A stretch of DNA of 43,454 bases from Parafrankia sp. EUN1f (GCF_000177675.1 NZ_ADGX01000072.1:1-43454), one strand, 5' to 3'. Counted from the stretch's first letter, positions 8,430 through 17,230 are shown. Program-made: numbers and translations. The notes: generated from the sequence alone by a model not told the origin.

Positions 8430-9926
8430 TCACGCTCCGTGAGACGGCGAAGGCACCTCGTAGAGCTGGTCGAGAGTGATGGCCGCGGTGCGGTCGGCCG
8501 TGGAAGCTGTGACGGACGGGTCGAAGCCAGCGCCGCTGTAGCAGGTCAGGGTCGTGTCGCGGGTGTCGTAGCCGCGGGCGGCGAGCAGGTCGCGGGCACG
8601 GCGGAGTCGGTCGACGTGGCGGGAACCCATGACATCGCCCCATTTCGCCTCGCCGAGGGACAGGACGCGGCGCGGCTCGCCAGGCACCTGTGGGGCCAGC
8701 ACGGCCACGTCGATCTGGATCTGGGTCCTGCGCTCGGGGTCGGCGACGACGCCGGCACCGACCTCGCCGGGAAGCTCACCGAACAGCTCGGGCGGGGCGA
8801 AGGCCGCGTGGTCGCGACAGAGCTGCTCGAAATGGGGGCCGAGGACCTGCGCGGAGAAGCGAGGACGGGCGTCACGCCAGACCGCGGCGGCCCGCCCACT
8901 CTCCAGGAATCCCCAGCGGGGCCTCATGACGACCTGGTAGAAGACGATCAGCGGCTCGGCGATCCGATACACCGCACGGCCCTGGCGGAACAGGTCCTCC
9001 TCCCTGCGCAGCAGCCCACAGTCCTCCAGGACACCCAGATGGTGGGAGATGTCGGTGGCCTTCCGGCCGACGTAGCTCGCGATGCCGCCGCGGGTGTTGG
9101 AACCACCGGCGACAGCCGCGAGCACCGAGTGGTACATCGCCGTATCCCGGACGCCGGCCTCCTCGTCGAGGAGGTAGCGGGCCTCTCGGAACAGCGGGCT
9201 GCCCGGGTTGAGAACCGTGCGCAACACCCAGTCGTCGAAGTCGCCCGGACCGGCGGGGACGTCGTCGTTGACGAACCTGCGATACGCCGGGGTGCCGCCG
9301 ACGACGGCGTGCTGTGCGACCGCCAGCCGCGGATCCGTGATGCCCCAGAACCGGGCCGCCAGCGGGTACTCGAACGGGTGGACCACGATTTCCAGGTTCG
9401 CCCGGCCGCGCAGCGGCGCGCTGCCGGCCAGCAGGCGTCCCATCACCGACAGCGCCGAGCCGCACAGCAACAGGGACAGTCCCGGCTCGCCCCGCTGTGC
9501 TGCCGATGCGGCGCGGTCGAGCTCCCGCTGCAGGATCGACGGCAGCGCCGGCGACGCCGCGCTCAGGTAGGGGAACTCGTCGATCACCACTGGACCCGGC
9601 AGGGTCGCACCGACCGAGAACAGGTACCGAACGGCCTCGTCCCAGGTTGCGAACCGCAGCGGCGCCGGCAGCCGGGTCGCCTCCGCGAGCGCCTCGGCGA
9701 ACAGCGCCCTCGACTCGGTCTCGGTCGCCTCGGTCGCACCGAAGTAGAGCCCACCGGTCTGCCGCGCCAGTGCCTCCAGCAGGAACGTCTTGCCCTGCCG
9801 CCGCCGCCCGCTGACCACCCCCAGCTGCGCGGGCCCGCCCGCACGGGCCGCGAAGCGCGCCAGGTGGCCCCACTCGAAGTCGCGATCGAACACGTGCGCA
9901 GGCTTCTCGATCACATCCGCCACCAC
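8430..9926 (-). CDS. Archaeal-type ATPase with C-terminal DUF234 domain
   Basis: A 498-residue STAND-like ATPase of the PF01637/DUF234 group. The N-terminal part binds ATP: Walker A GRRRQGKT at residues 40-47 and Walker B VVIDEFPYL near 113-121. The middle contains a winged-helix segment (ASYVGRKATDISHHLGVLED). The DUF234 part follows, with IVFYQVVMRPRW and a nuclease-like strand LSLGEAKWGDV (E-x-K) that recalls restriction-endonuclease folds. Members occur singly in bacteria and archaea. Some are linked to defence or mobile elements, but the function is not established. The GTG start at 9926 lacks a strong ribosome site. Confidence 0.85.
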   Translation of the reverse strand: MVADVIEKPAHVFDRDFEWGHLARFAARAGGPAQLGVVSGRRRQGKTFLLEALARQTGGLYFGATEATETESRALFAEALAEATRLPAPLRFATWDEAVRYLFSVGATLPGPVVIDEFPYLSAASPALPSILQRELDRAASAAQRGEPGLSLLLCGSALSVMGRLLAGSAPLRGRANLEIVVHPFEYPLAARFWGITDPRLAVAQHAVVGGTPAYRRFVNDDVPAGPGDFDDWVLRTVLNPGSPLFREARYLLDEEAGVRDTAMYHSVLAAVAGGSNTRGGIASYVGRKATDISHHLGVLEDCGLLRREEDLFRQGRAVYRIAEPLIVFYQVVMRPRWGFLESGRAAAVWRDARPRFSAQVLGPHFEQLCRDHAAFAPPELFGELPGEVGAGVVADPERRTQIQIDVAVLAPQVPGEPRRVLSLGEAKWGDVMGSRHVDRLRRARDLLAARGYDTRDTTLTCYSGAGFDPSVTASTADRTAAITLDQLYEVPSPSHGA

Positions 9927-10327
9927 CGCTCACCGGCAAGCTAGAACTGTACTTCTAAGAAGCGTACTTCCAGATCTCTGGGAAGCTGCCGCGCCCCAGC
10001 GGCTCGCCTCCCGCGAGCGCCCGCGTGAGCAAGATCTTCGGGTTTACCCAGTGCGCCCCGGTCCGGGCCGGAAGGACCTGGTAGGACGTGGTCACGAACT
10101 GGTCGGCCCACTACCGCGACAGCCCGGCACATCGCGCCCCCACCAGACTGTCGCGAGAACTGGCCGCCGATCGGATGCCGCGGACGTCGATCGCGTCGCC
10201 GGACTGCCTGGTCTGCGACTGACTGCGACAGACCAATCGACTGTCTCGGTCCTCTGACGGGCCCGGAGGTCGCGGTATCCGGACGGCTGATGTCGAGGCG
10301 TCCCCCGGACCCCGCCCCCGGCTCAGC
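9927..10327. other. Intergenic, no gene recognised
   Basis: This 400-base gap holds the upstream region of the DUF234 ATPase gene, including a pair of GTACTTC words near 9949-9970 that might be regulatory. Short frames are open on both strands but resemble no family. Confidence 0.5.
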
Positions 10328-10783
10328 TCAGCTCCGTTCGAGTAGCACGATCGGGATGTCGCGATCCGTACGGCTCTGGTACGCGTCGTACTCCGGCCAG
10401 AGCGCCGTCATCACAAGCCACAGGCGGGCTTTCTCGGCGGGCTCCGCCACGCGTGCATTCGCTGGGAACCGTTCCGCCTCGACCTGCAGCTCGGCCTCCG
10501 GATGGGCGAGCAGGTTCAGATACCACAGCGGATGCTCGGGAAAGCCGGCCTTCGAAGCGACGATGACGTAGTCGTTCCCGTCCCGGCCGTAGATCAGGGG
10601 TGTGCGGCGCGGCTTCCCGCTGCGACGGCCCCGCGTCGTCAACAGCAGCGTCGGGGCTCCCTGGGTGAACGAGCCGTCGATGCCGTACCAGAGGTGCCCA
10701 TCGGCACCGTCGCTGTCGAGATAGCGGCGGGTGTGATCAGCAATGAAGTCCATCGGGCTGTCGCCGGGGGTCGTCTCGGTCAT
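10328..10783 (-). CDS. F420-dependent nitroreductase (DDN-like) family protein
   Basis: A 151-residue protein of the deazaflavin-dependent nitroreductase family, which uses reduced F420 or related flavins to reduce quinones and nitro compounds. The signature is LLLTTRGRRSGKPRRTPLIY followed by YVIVASKAGFPEHPLWYLNL and AHPEAELQV. The C-terminal WPEYDAYQSRTDRDIPIVLL is also typical. The ATG at 10783 has GGAG at about -8; a longer frame to 10852 lacks family similarity. It is a single gene. F420 use is known for the family and inferred here, and it supports an actinobacterial origin. Confidence 0.9.
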   Translation of the reverse strand: MTETTPGDSPMDFIADHTRRYLDSDGADGHLWYGIDGSFTQGAPTLLLTTRGRRSGKPRRTPLIYGRDGNDYVIVASKAGFPEHPLWYLNLLAHPEAELQVEAERFPANARVAEPAEKARLWLVMTALWPEYDAYQSRTDRDIPIVLLERS

Positions 10784-10938
10784 GCGATCTCCAGACGAGT
10801 TGGCGTCTCCGCCCCACCGCGGCGGCGGCTCCGGTACCGCTGATCTTCGCATCTGGTGTCCGGGCGCGGTGTGGCGTTGCGGCGATGTTCCGGGCTCGCG
10901 CGTCGACGTATCCCCGGTCGTTCACGGTACGCAGCAGG

Positions 10939-11559
10939 TCACCGCTCCCGGACTGCGTACGTCAGGTGCGTCACCCGCGGGGAAGGCTCCGCGCGAACCG
11001 GCTCCAGGGCGACGCGGCCCGCGTCCACGCCCTCGAACAGGCGGATTCCGGAGCCGAACAGCACGGGTGAGAGCGCGATCGTGAACTCGTCGACCAGGCC
11101 GGCGTTCACATACTCCAGGATCGTTGCGCCGCCGCCCGCGATGCGGACATCCCGGTCGCCGGCGGCCTCGCGGGCCTGGTCTAGCGCGGGCTTGATGCCG
11201 TCGTTGACGAAGTGGAAGGTGGTCCCGCCCGGCCGTTCCCAGGGGTCACGCCTCTCGTGCGTCAGGACGAAGACCGGCGTGTGGAACGGCGCCTCCGCCG
11301 GCCACGCGTGCTCGCCGGCATCGAACATGCGCTTGCCCATGACACTCGCGCCGGTGCGCTCGAACGTCTCCCGCGCGATGTCGTTGTCACGGCCCTCCTC
11401 ACCGCCCTCACCGAGCTTCAGGTTCTCCCGGAAGAAACGCAGCGGGAAGGCCCACTGCTGCAGTTCCATCCACTGCTGCCCCATCAGCTCCTCGGCGGAC
11501 CCGGGCGCGATGAACCCGTCCAGCGACATCGAAACGCTGAAGAACACCTTCCCGGCCAT
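10939..11559 (-). CDS. Dihydrofolate reductase family protein (RibD C-terminal-like)
   Basis: A 206-residue protein of the RibD_C/DHFR-like fold. The start FFSVSMSLDGFIA is diagnostic, followed by ETFERTGASVMGKRMFDAGE and the NADPH-binding type segment DVRIAGGGATILEYVNAGLV. The last part, EFTIALSPVLFGSGIRLFEG, is also conserved. Actinobacterial members are NADPH-dependent reductases of mostly unknown substrate. Its ATG overlaps the stop of the SRPBCC gene (TGATG, shared T at 11559), which implies translational coupling. It is the third gene of an ArsR-SRPBCC-DHFR operon. Confidence 0.92.
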   Translation of the reverse strand: MAGKVFFSVSMSLDGFIAPGSAEELMGQQWMELQQWAFPLRFFRENLKLGEGGEEGRDNDIARETFERTGASVMGKRMFDAGEHAWPAEAPFHTPVFVLTHERRDPWERPGGTTFHFVNDGIKPALDQAREAAGDRDVRIAGGGATILEYVNAGLVDEFTIALSPVLFGSGIRLFEGVDAGRVALEPVRAEPSPRVTHLTYAVRER

Positions 11560-12065
11560 CAGCGCCGCGCTCCCTTCCGAACGATCTCGGTGACGTACGC
11601 AGCCAGGTTGCCCAGGGTCTGCTGGCCGCCCTCGATCGCGTGGTACTTCTCGACCGCCTCGTCGCGCAGCTCCTTGGTGGGGAACAGCGTGCGCATCTCG
11701 ATCCGGGTCGCCACACCGGCGGGCTCGAACGTCAGAACCGACTCGAAGGCGTTCGGGTCGCCGCGCCGCTCACCGTGCAGCAGCGCGATCCGCTCCGGCG
11801 GGGCGATCTCGGTCCAGGAGATCCACTCCTGGTAGTCCGTCCCGTCCGGGCCGTGCATCACGAACTCCCACTCCCCGCCGACGCGGAACTCGAACGCCCG
11901 CGTGGTGGTGGTGAAACCTTCCGGCCCCCACCACCGCGACAGGTGCCGGACCGCGGTGAACGCCTCGAACACCAGCTCCCGTGGGGCGTCGATGACCCGG
12001 GAGATGACGATCTCGCGGTCGGCCGCCGCGGACTGCGCCGGCGCTCCTCGTCCCGTCACGCTCAT
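11559..12065 (-). CDS. SRPBCC (AHSA1/START-like) domain protein
   Basis: A 168-residue protein of the AHSA1 branch of the SRPBCC superfamily, a hydrophobic-pocket fold. The N-terminal strand and helix are IVISRVIDAPRELVFEAFT, followed by HLSRWWGPEGFTTTT, EFRVGGEWEFVMHGPDG and the C-terminal helix EGGQQTLGNLAAYV. In actinobacteria such genes are very often paired with an ArsR-type regulator, as here. A strong ribosome site (GGAGGAG) lies inside the end of the ArsR gene. No enzyme activity is assigned; binding of a small ligand is the usual assumption. Confidence 0.93.
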   Translation of the reverse strand: MSVTGRGAPAQSAAADREIVISRVIDAPRELVFEAFTAVRHLSRWWGPEGFTTTTRAFEFRVGGEWEFVMHGPDGTDYQEWISWTEIAPPERIALLHGERRGDPNAFESVLTFEPAGVATRIEMRTLFPTKELRDEAVEKYHAIEGGQQTLGNLAAYVTEIVRKGARR

Positions 12066-12068
12066 CAG

Positions 12069-12410
12069 CTACTCCTCCTGCCTTGCCTGCTTGAGGTCCT
12101 GCACGTATGCATCCAGCCGGTCGAAGCTCCCGTTCCAGAACCGCTCGAACCCGCCGATCCACTCGTGGACCGGCCGCAGCCCGCGGGCGTCCAGGCCGTA
12201 CATGCGCTGCTTGCCCACCCTGCGGTCCCGCACCAGCCCGACCTCCCGGAGCACCCGCAGGTGCTTGGACGCCCCCGGCTGGGTCATCCCCAGCTCCTGG
12301 GCCACCTCGGTCACCGGCCGCTCCCCCGCCCGCAGCAGCACCAGGATCTGCCTGCGCTGCGGCTCGGCGATCGCGTTGAAGACGTCCGACGTCGTCGCTG
12401 CTCGCGCCAC
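12069..12410 (-). CDS. ArsR-family transcriptional regulator
   Basis: A 113-residue winged-helix repressor. Motifs are VFNAIAEPQRRQILVLL, ERPVTEVAQELGMTQPGASKH (recognition helix) and LRVLREVGLVRDRRVGKQRMY. The C-terminal WIGGFERFWNGSFDRLDAYV is the form that usually accompanies SRPBCC partners. I prefer GTG at 12410 (protein beginning with ARAATTSDVF) because homologues start there and because the in-frame ATG at 12437 lies inside a perfect palindrome that looks like the operator. No metal-binding Cys set is seen. It is the first gene of a three-gene operon and probably autoregulates it. Confidence 0.92.
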   Translation of the reverse strand: MARAATTSDVFNAIAEPQRRQILVLLRAGERPVTEVAQELGMTQPGASKHLRVLREVGLVRDRRVGKQRMYGLDARGLRPVHEWIGGFERFWNGSFDRLDAYVQDLKQARQEE

Positions 12411-12421
12411 GCCAGCATCAT

Positions 12422-12437
12422 ATGCCGATATCGGCAT
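12422..12437. promoter_or_regulatory. 16-bp perfect palindrome, probable ArsR operator
   Basis: ATGCCGATATCGGCAT (12422-12437) is an exact palindrome that begins 12 bases upstream of the preferred GTG start of the ArsR gene. Its position fits an autoregulatory operator. Confidence 0.7.
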
Positions 12438-12685
12438 GCGTCAAGGATGTCGCGTCGGGGCGCGGGCTGTTATCGGCGCTGGTCGTGGCGCTTTGTGTGC
12501 ACTGGGCGCCCGTACCGTTCATGCTTGATGCGGATCGTGATGATCCGATGCCATACGCGCGACCTCGACCCCACGAGGCAGGAGGCGGTTCCGGGGCCGC
12601 CTCGGGCGAGGTCGGACGGACGTGTGGCCTGTTTCCGCAGCTCCCGGTCCCTGCACAGACAGGATCTCCGCTGGAGGGAAAAGTC

Positions 12686-13114
12686 ATGCGTCCACGTGCT
12701 GCCGTCGTCGTCGCAGCCCTGTTCTTCACGCTGTTGTCCGTCGTGCTGACGTCTCCCGCGCACGCGTCCGGAACCTGTTCGGGGGCTGCCAGCCTCCCCG
12801 GCTGGTCGGTCACCGTCTCCAAGAACCCGAGGTCGTGGTCCGGGAACCCCGTCCTGGACGCCGGCATCCAGGTACAGGTGCTGCAGAACACGAGTACCGG
12901 GACGAAGATGATCCGTTTCCGGAACATCTCCGCTGTTCCCCGGTCACCGGTGAACGGTTCCGCCTACGCCACACCGGGCGGAAACGAGTACGGGCAGACG
13001 AGCACGATCGTGGCGGGCCCCGACGGGGGATGGTGTTCCGACGAGGCTCCCGCGAACACCACGATCTACGGGTTCCTCGGGTACGGGAACCTGTTCGCCG
13101 GCGTCAGCGGCTGA
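12686..13114 (+). CDS. Small secreted protein of unknown function
   Basis: A 142-residue protein with a clear Sec signal peptide: MRPR, a hydrophobic core AAVVVAALFFTLLSVVLT, then a likely cleavage after SPAHA or HASG. The mature part (about 114 residues) contains two Cys that could form a disulfide (GTCSGA and GGWCSDE). It is rich in Gly, Ser, Asn and Thr and looks beta-structured (IQVQVLQNTSTGTKMIRFRN). The ATG at 12686 has GGAGGG 7-12 bases upstream. A symmetrical terminator follows. No family is recognised. Confidence 0.75.
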   Translation: MRPRAAVVVAALFFTLLSVVLTSPAHASGTCSGAASLPGWSVTVSKNPRSWSGNPVLDAGIQVQVLQNTSTGTKMIRFRNISAVPRSPVNGSAYATPGGNEYGQTSTIVAGPDGGWCSDEAPANTTIYGFLGYGNLFAGVSG

Positions 13115-13235
13115 CCCGCGGGGTCGGTGGATGACGCCGTCCGCTCCCCGCGCTCGACGGGCTGACGGCATCAGGCCCCCCGTCAGGTCTGGAAGACCCT
13201 GACCGAGGACAGGGCCGATCGAGCGGAACGATCGC

Positions 13236-13265
13236 AGGGGCCTCAACAACGTTGTTGAGGCCCCT
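13236..13265. terminator. Bidirectional terminator, 30-bp perfect palindrome
   Basis: A 30-base exact palindrome (AGGGGCCTCAACAAC then its reverse complement) lies between two convergent genes, 121 bases after the secreted-protein stop and 22 bases after the nuclease-gene stop on the other strand. It has no T-run, as is common for hairpin terminators in high-GC actinobacteria. Confidence 0.8.
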
Positions 13266-13287
13266 CGCGGTGCCGGTGGATCAGGGC

Positions 13288-14742
13288 TCAGTACACCGTT
13301 CCGTCGGCGCGCTGGCCGGGCGAGCTGGACAGCGAGCTGATGGTGTTGTGCTTGACCCAGACACCGGTCCCCGAGCCGTCGGGGCTCCGGTTGAGGGACA
13401 CACCGTCGGAGTTCACCTGGCTCGAGGTGTAGGTCAGCGACTGGACCGTCGTTCCGGCCGAATCCCGCAGGATCACCTGGTCACCGCTGTTGGCCAGGTT
13501 GAGGTCGCCGGTGCTGGCCGCCACCGCCACGATGCCGCCGGGGATCGCGGAGGCCGCGCCGAACACGGTGATCGCCTTGCCGGGCTGCAGCGTCGTACCG
13601 GCGGCGAACGTGTGCCGCAGTGCCGAGCTGTCCCGAACGGTCCAGCCGGCGATGCTGATCGCCGTGCCACCGGTGTTCACGATCTCGACGGCCTCGCCGG
13701 CGGTACTGCTGCCCGGTTCGTTGGCCAGCACCTCGTTGATGATGACGTTGGCGGGTGTGCCGCCACCGCCGCCACCGCTGTCACCGCCGATGACGTAGTC
13801 GTAGCGAGCCAGCACCGGGTAGTGGTCGCTGGTCGTCGTCGCGTAGTTCGAGACGTAGGCCTGGGGCTGGAAGGCTTTCGCCGAGCCGGTGACGTACTTC
13901 GCCTGCACCTCGTTGGTGGTGAGCTGGTGGTCGATGAAGTCCGAGTAGCTCGCCGTCGACGCCACGCCCGCCAGCGACAGGGCCCGCGTCGGGAACGTGT
14001 AGCGCGCCGTGTCGTTCACGAAGTTGGCGTAGGGCGAAGCGTTCCCGGATGTGATGGACGTGTCGACGTCGTCGTTCCAGTCACCGATGACGAAGACGTT
14101 CTGCGTGGGGTAGGTCGTGTCGAGGTAGGCCTTGAGGGCCTGCGACGCCGGGTTGCGCAGGTTCCACGCGTCCTGGGTGGACCCGGCCTTAGCGTGCAGG
14201 ACGATGAAGACGAGGTCACGGGTGACGCCGTCGAACGTGCCGCGCAACGTGAACTCCACCGGCGGGCGGCCGGCGAAGTTGCTGTTCTGGCTGGTCAGGA
14301 TTACCTTCGCGCTCACCAGGGTGGCAATGCTGGAACGCCAGACGAGGGCGACCTTCTGCTCGGTGTTGCTGAAGTCCGAGTAGTACTGCGCGCCGTTCGT
14401 CACGATCGGGTCGTTGGCCACGACCCCGGTGTACCCGGGCATGCCGGCCACGAGTGTGTTGAACGCCGAGGTGCTGACGACCTCGGAGAGGCCCCACACG
14501 TCCATATCGGCGCCCGCCATGACGTCGCGGACGTTCTGCTGTTGAAGCGCCTCGTTGGTCGGGCCGTAGCCCGTCGCACCGAACCATTCGACGTTCCAGT
14601 TGCCGACGTCAAGCAGTGTCGACGATCCCTGCGAAGGAATCGTGGCAGCGTTCGCCGCGGGGGCGGTGGTGAGCATGGTGAGCGTTGCCATCGTCGCGGC
14701 GGCGGCCAGGGTCCCCACGAGCGCGCGGAGCCGGAGTTTCAT
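13288..14742 (-). CDS. Secreted endonuclease/exonuclease/phosphatase protein with lamin-tail domain
   Basis: A 484-residue exported protein. ATG at 14742 begins a signal peptide (LRALVGTLAAAATMATLTML ending TAPAANAA). Residues about 40-320 form an endonuclease/exonuclease/phosphatase domain: NWNVEWFG, NVFVIGDWNDDVD and the catalytic-type SDHYPVLARYD. A Gly-rich linker (GGDSGGGGGG) leads to a C-terminal lamin-tail domain: NVIINEVLANEPG, AVEIVNTGGTAISIAGWTV and LQPGKAITVFG. Secreted nucleases of this layout degrade extracellular DNA or act as phosphohydrolases. The ribosome site is GGAAGGG. It is a single gene facing a shared terminator. Confidence 0.9.
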   Translation of the reverse strand: MKLRLRALVGTLAAAATMATLTMLTTAPAANAATIPSQGSSTLLDVGNWNVEWFGATGYGPTNEALQQQNVRDVMAGADMDVWGLSEVVSTSAFNTLVAGMPGYTGVVANDPIVTNGAQYYSDFSNTEQKVALVWRSSIATLVSAKVILTSQNSNFAGRPPVEFTLRGTFDGVTRDLVFIVLHAKAGSTQDAWNLRNPASQALKAYLDTTYPTQNVFVIGDWNDDVDTSITSGNASPYANFVNDTARYTFPTRALSLAGVASTASYSDFIDHQLTTNEVQAKYVTGSAKAFQPQAYVSNYATTTSDHYPVLARYDYVIGGDSGGGGGGTPANVIINEVLANEPGSSTAGEAVEIVNTGGTAISIAGWTVRDSSALRHTFAAGTTLQPGKAITVFGAASAIPGGIVAVAASTGDLNLANSGDQVILRDSAGTTVQSLTYTSSQVNSDGVSLNRSPDGSGTGVWVKHNTISSLSSSPGQRADGTVY

Positions 14743-15135
14743 CGAAAAGAAACCCTTCCGAGTTGGCGTGCGGGACTGGCCCGCGACCCTGCTGTTGGCG
14801 GGTTGGGGGAAGTGTCCCGACCCGTCCTCGGGGGCATCTCGCGCATTCTGCAACGTTCAGCCAGGTGTGGGTGAACATTCGCCTGCCGGACCGATCGACG
14901 GGGACGACCGACGGCTGGCCGCACCACGCGACGCGGCGGGTGGATTCCAGGGCCTCGGTCTGACCGAATGACCACCATCGGCGACGCTGACCGCCCTGTT
15001 CCTCCCGGCCTCGGCCTCCTGATCTCGACAACACGTCGCGGCGCCGCAGCCGTGTGGTCTGCTCGGCGGATGCCCGCAGGTCAGGACGGGGAATGCACGC
15101 TGGGGAGCGAGCGACGGCCGGATGGGGTGGCGACA
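14743..15135. other. Divergent promoter region, no gene recognised
   Basis: About 390 bases separate the divergent nuclease and sulfite-oxidase-like genes. I see no operator palindrome and no convincing frame, so it presumably holds both promoters. Confidence 0.5.
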
Positions 15136-16233
15136 TTGAGATGGGGCAAGCGGGACGACATGGTCGTACATGAATGGGAGCCGTTCAACGCCGAGCCGCC
15201 ACCCGGAGTGTTGGCGGAGGCCCCGATCACGCCGGTCGAGGCGTTCTACAGCCGGAACCACGGACCCGTCCCGGACACGGATCGGGACAGCTGGCGGCTT
15301 GCCGTGGCCGGGCTGGTGGACCGCCCGCTGAGTCTCTCGTTGTCCGATCTGCGCCGTGACTTCGAGCCGTGCACGCTGGCGGTGACCCTGCAGTGCGCCG
15401 GCAACCGGCGGGCCGGGATGGCGGCCGTGCGGGAGATTCCCGGGGAGGACCCGTGGGGGGACGGTGCCACGTCGACGGCCGAGTGGACCGGGGCCCGGCT
15501 CGCCGATGTCCTTGTCGCCGCCCACCCGTCCGGCCGGGCCGCGCACGTGGCCTTCGAGGCTGTCGACGTCTCCCCCCTCGCCAGGCCCGCACAGCCCTAC
15601 GGCGCCTCGATCCCGTTCTCCAAGGCGAGCGCGCCGGAGGTGCTGCTGGCCTGGGCGATGAACGGCCGGCCGCTGCCGGCCGCGCACGGCGCACCGCTGC
15701 GCGTCGTCGTGCCGGGTTACATCGGGGCGCGCAGCGTCAAATGGGTCCGGCGGGTCGTCGCGCGGGCCGAGCCGTCGGACAACTACTTCCAGGCGGTCGC
15801 CTACCGGCTCCTGCCCCCGGACGCCGATCCCGACCGGGCGGGGCCGGGAGACGGCCTGTCGCTGGGACCGATCGCGCTGAACAGCGCGATCCTGCGCCCC
15901 GCCGACGGGACGTCGGTACCTCCCGGCCGGACGACCGTGCGCGGCTACGCGCTGGCCGGCGAGCACCGCCGGGTGGCCCGGGTCGACCTGTCCGCCGACG
16001 GCGGCGCGAGCTGGCGCCAGGCGGAACTCGACCCTGCGGCCGGTGCGTACACCTGGCAGCTCTGGCACGCCGACGTCACGCTTCCTCCCAGCTCGGACGT
16101 CGAGCTGGTCGCGCGGGCCTGGGACGACACCGGGGCGCTGCAACCCGAGTCGCCGCGGGCGCTGTGGAACCCGAAGGGCTACGCCAACAACTCCTGGCCC
16201 CGTGCCGCGATCCACATCTCGCCCAGCCCCTGA
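15136..16233 (+). CDS. Sulfite oxidase-like molybdopterin enzyme
   Basis: A 365-residue enzyme of the sulfite oxidase family. The molybdenum-ligating Cys is in VTLQCAGNRRAGM. Other features are FYSRNHGPVPD, WTGARLADVL, ARPAQPYGASIPF and LPAAHGAPLRVVVPGYIGAR, then SVKWVRRV. The C-terminal Mo-co dimerisation domain (about residues 250-365) includes VARVDLSADGGASWRQAEL and GYANNSWPRAAI. There is no cytochrome b5 domain and no Tat signal, so it is probably cytoplasmic with an unknown acceptor. The TTG at 15136 is chosen because homologues begin with RWGK; GTG at 15127 and ATG at 15160 are alternatives. The family assignment is firm, the substrate sulfite is only likely. Confidence 0.9.
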   Translation: MRWGKRDDMVVHEWEPFNAEPPPGVLAEAPITPVEAFYSRNHGPVPDTDRDSWRLAVAGLVDRPLSLSLSDLRRDFEPCTLAVTLQCAGNRRAGMAAVREIPGEDPWGDGATSTAEWTGARLADVLVAAHPSGRAAHVAFEAVDVSPLARPAQPYGASIPFSKASAPEVLLAWAMNGRPLPAAHGAPLRVVVPGYIGARSVKWVRRVVARAEPSDNYFQAVAYRLLPPDADPDRAGPGDGLSLGPIALNSAILRPADGTSVPPGRTTVRGYALAGEHRRVARVDLSADGGASWRQAELDPAAGAYTWQLWHADVTLPPSSDVELVARAWDDTGALQPESPRALWNPKGYANNSWPRAAIHISPSP

Positions 16234-16288
16234 GCCGACGATCCGCGATCCGGTGACAGGCCACGACCAACGCTCCGAGCGCGTGCCG

Positions 16289-16855
16289 CTACAGGTGGGT
16301 GAGGTCGATCTTCACCGCGAAAGGGGTTGTGGCTTCGACGGTCCCGACGTGGACGCCTGCCTCGTTGTACGTCGCGGCCGCCGGATCCAGTATGTAGGCG
16401 TAGACGACCGGCACGCCGGTGGAAGGTTGCTCGACCCTCCAGTAGTGGGCGACCCCCGCCCGCGCGTACTGCTGGGGCTTGAAAATCCGATCTGTGCTCT
16501 CCGAGCCCGGCGAGACGATCTCAGCGACGAGGAGCACGTCTTCTGGACGCGCCGGCATTGTCCTGATCGCTTCCGCGCGGTACACGACGACGTCCGGCCG
16601 ACGGTTGGTGAGCGGTACATCCTGTAGCCGGACGTCGAAGTCGTAGTCGGCGTTCCAGGCGGACCCACCTGCCGCGTCCAGCGCGTTCGTGATAATCCTG
16701 GACAGCCGGTTGTGCAGTATGGAGGCGCTGGGGACCACGACGACCATCCCGTCCACGATCTCGATGCCCGCGCACTGCTCCTCGGACCAGGAGTCGTACT
16801 GCTCCGCGGTGATCTGCTGGTGCATCCAGTCGGGAGCGATCATCTCCATAGTCAC
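16289..16855 (-). CDS. Uma2 family nuclease-fold protein (DUF820)
   Basis: A 188-residue protein of the Uma2/DUF820 family, a PD-(D/E)XK nuclease fold abundant in cyanobacteria and actinobacteria. Conserved parts are EIVDGMVVVVPSASILHNRL, the Asp in RRPDVVVYRAEA, the Glu in VLLVAEIVSPGSES and the helix KPQQYARAGVAHYWRVE. The GTG at 16855 has GAGGGG about 6 bases upstream; ATG at 16849 is possible. The role is not known. Many copies lie in accessory regions, as this one does at the edge of a scarred stretch. Confidence 0.9.
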   Translation of the reverse strand: MTMEMIAPDWMHQQITAEQYDSWSEEQCAGIEIVDGMVVVVPSASILHNRLSRIITNALDAAGGSAWNADYDFDVRLQDVPLTNRRPDVVVYRAEAIRTMPARPEDVLLVAEIVSPGSESTDRIFKPQQYARAGVAHYWRVEQPSTGVPVVYAYILDPAAATYNEAGVHVGTVEATTPFAVKIDLTHL

Positions 16856-16916
16856 GACACCCCCTCAGGTGACCGGACGCCCCTGATCCCTTCGCCCAAG
16901 CGTACCGTGGCCGCTC

Positions 16917-17030
16917 TGATCTTCGGCAGTGCACGAACGCGCCTCCCATCGACGAACGCACCACGATCACCACCGCGACCAGGTCACCGTCGGGATCTCA
17001 GGAGAGCGACGACGCGTAGTCGGAGGCGGG
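16917..17030. pseudogene. Chimeric scrap: 3' end of an AAA-ATPase gene joined to an rhs fragment
   Basis: Bases 16917-16983 match the 3' part of the ATPase gene at 19649-19715 (shared run catcgacgaacgcaccacga). From about 16972 the sequence instead matches rhs shell sequence at 22941-22992 (accgcgaccag, ccgtcgggatc, cgacgacg, gtagtcgg), about 88 percent by eye. The two matches overlap at the shared word accgcgaccag. It codes for nothing intact and records a junction between two neighbouring gene families. Confidence 0.75.
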
Positions 17031-17218
17031 TCGCCCGGAGGCCGAGCGGGCCGAGCGTCGACGTCGGGAAGTCGACGAGGCTCGCGGTGACGATGGCGTG
17101 CGCGCCGCCACGGACGGCGGTCGCGACGACGTGGCGGTCGTCGGAGGCGTGCAGCGTGATCCCGGCCTCGAGATCTTCCTAGCCTTCGACGAGGGCGTCG
17201 TCGACTCGAGTGGACACC
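17031..17218 (-). pseudogene. PIN-domain toxin remnant
   Basis: The minus strand reads DALVEG-stop-EDLEAGITL, then ASDDRHVVATAVRGGAHAIV and TASLVDFPTSTLGPLGLRA. This is the second half of a PIN_3-type ribonuclease toxin (pattern DPDDRHVLAAA, IVTFNLKDFP), including the late acidic residues. A Tyr codon has become TAG and the N-terminal half is missing. The C-terminal end runs into the rhs-derived scrap. It is inactive. Confidence 0.75.
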
Positions 17219-17230
17219 AGAGGTGCAGAA

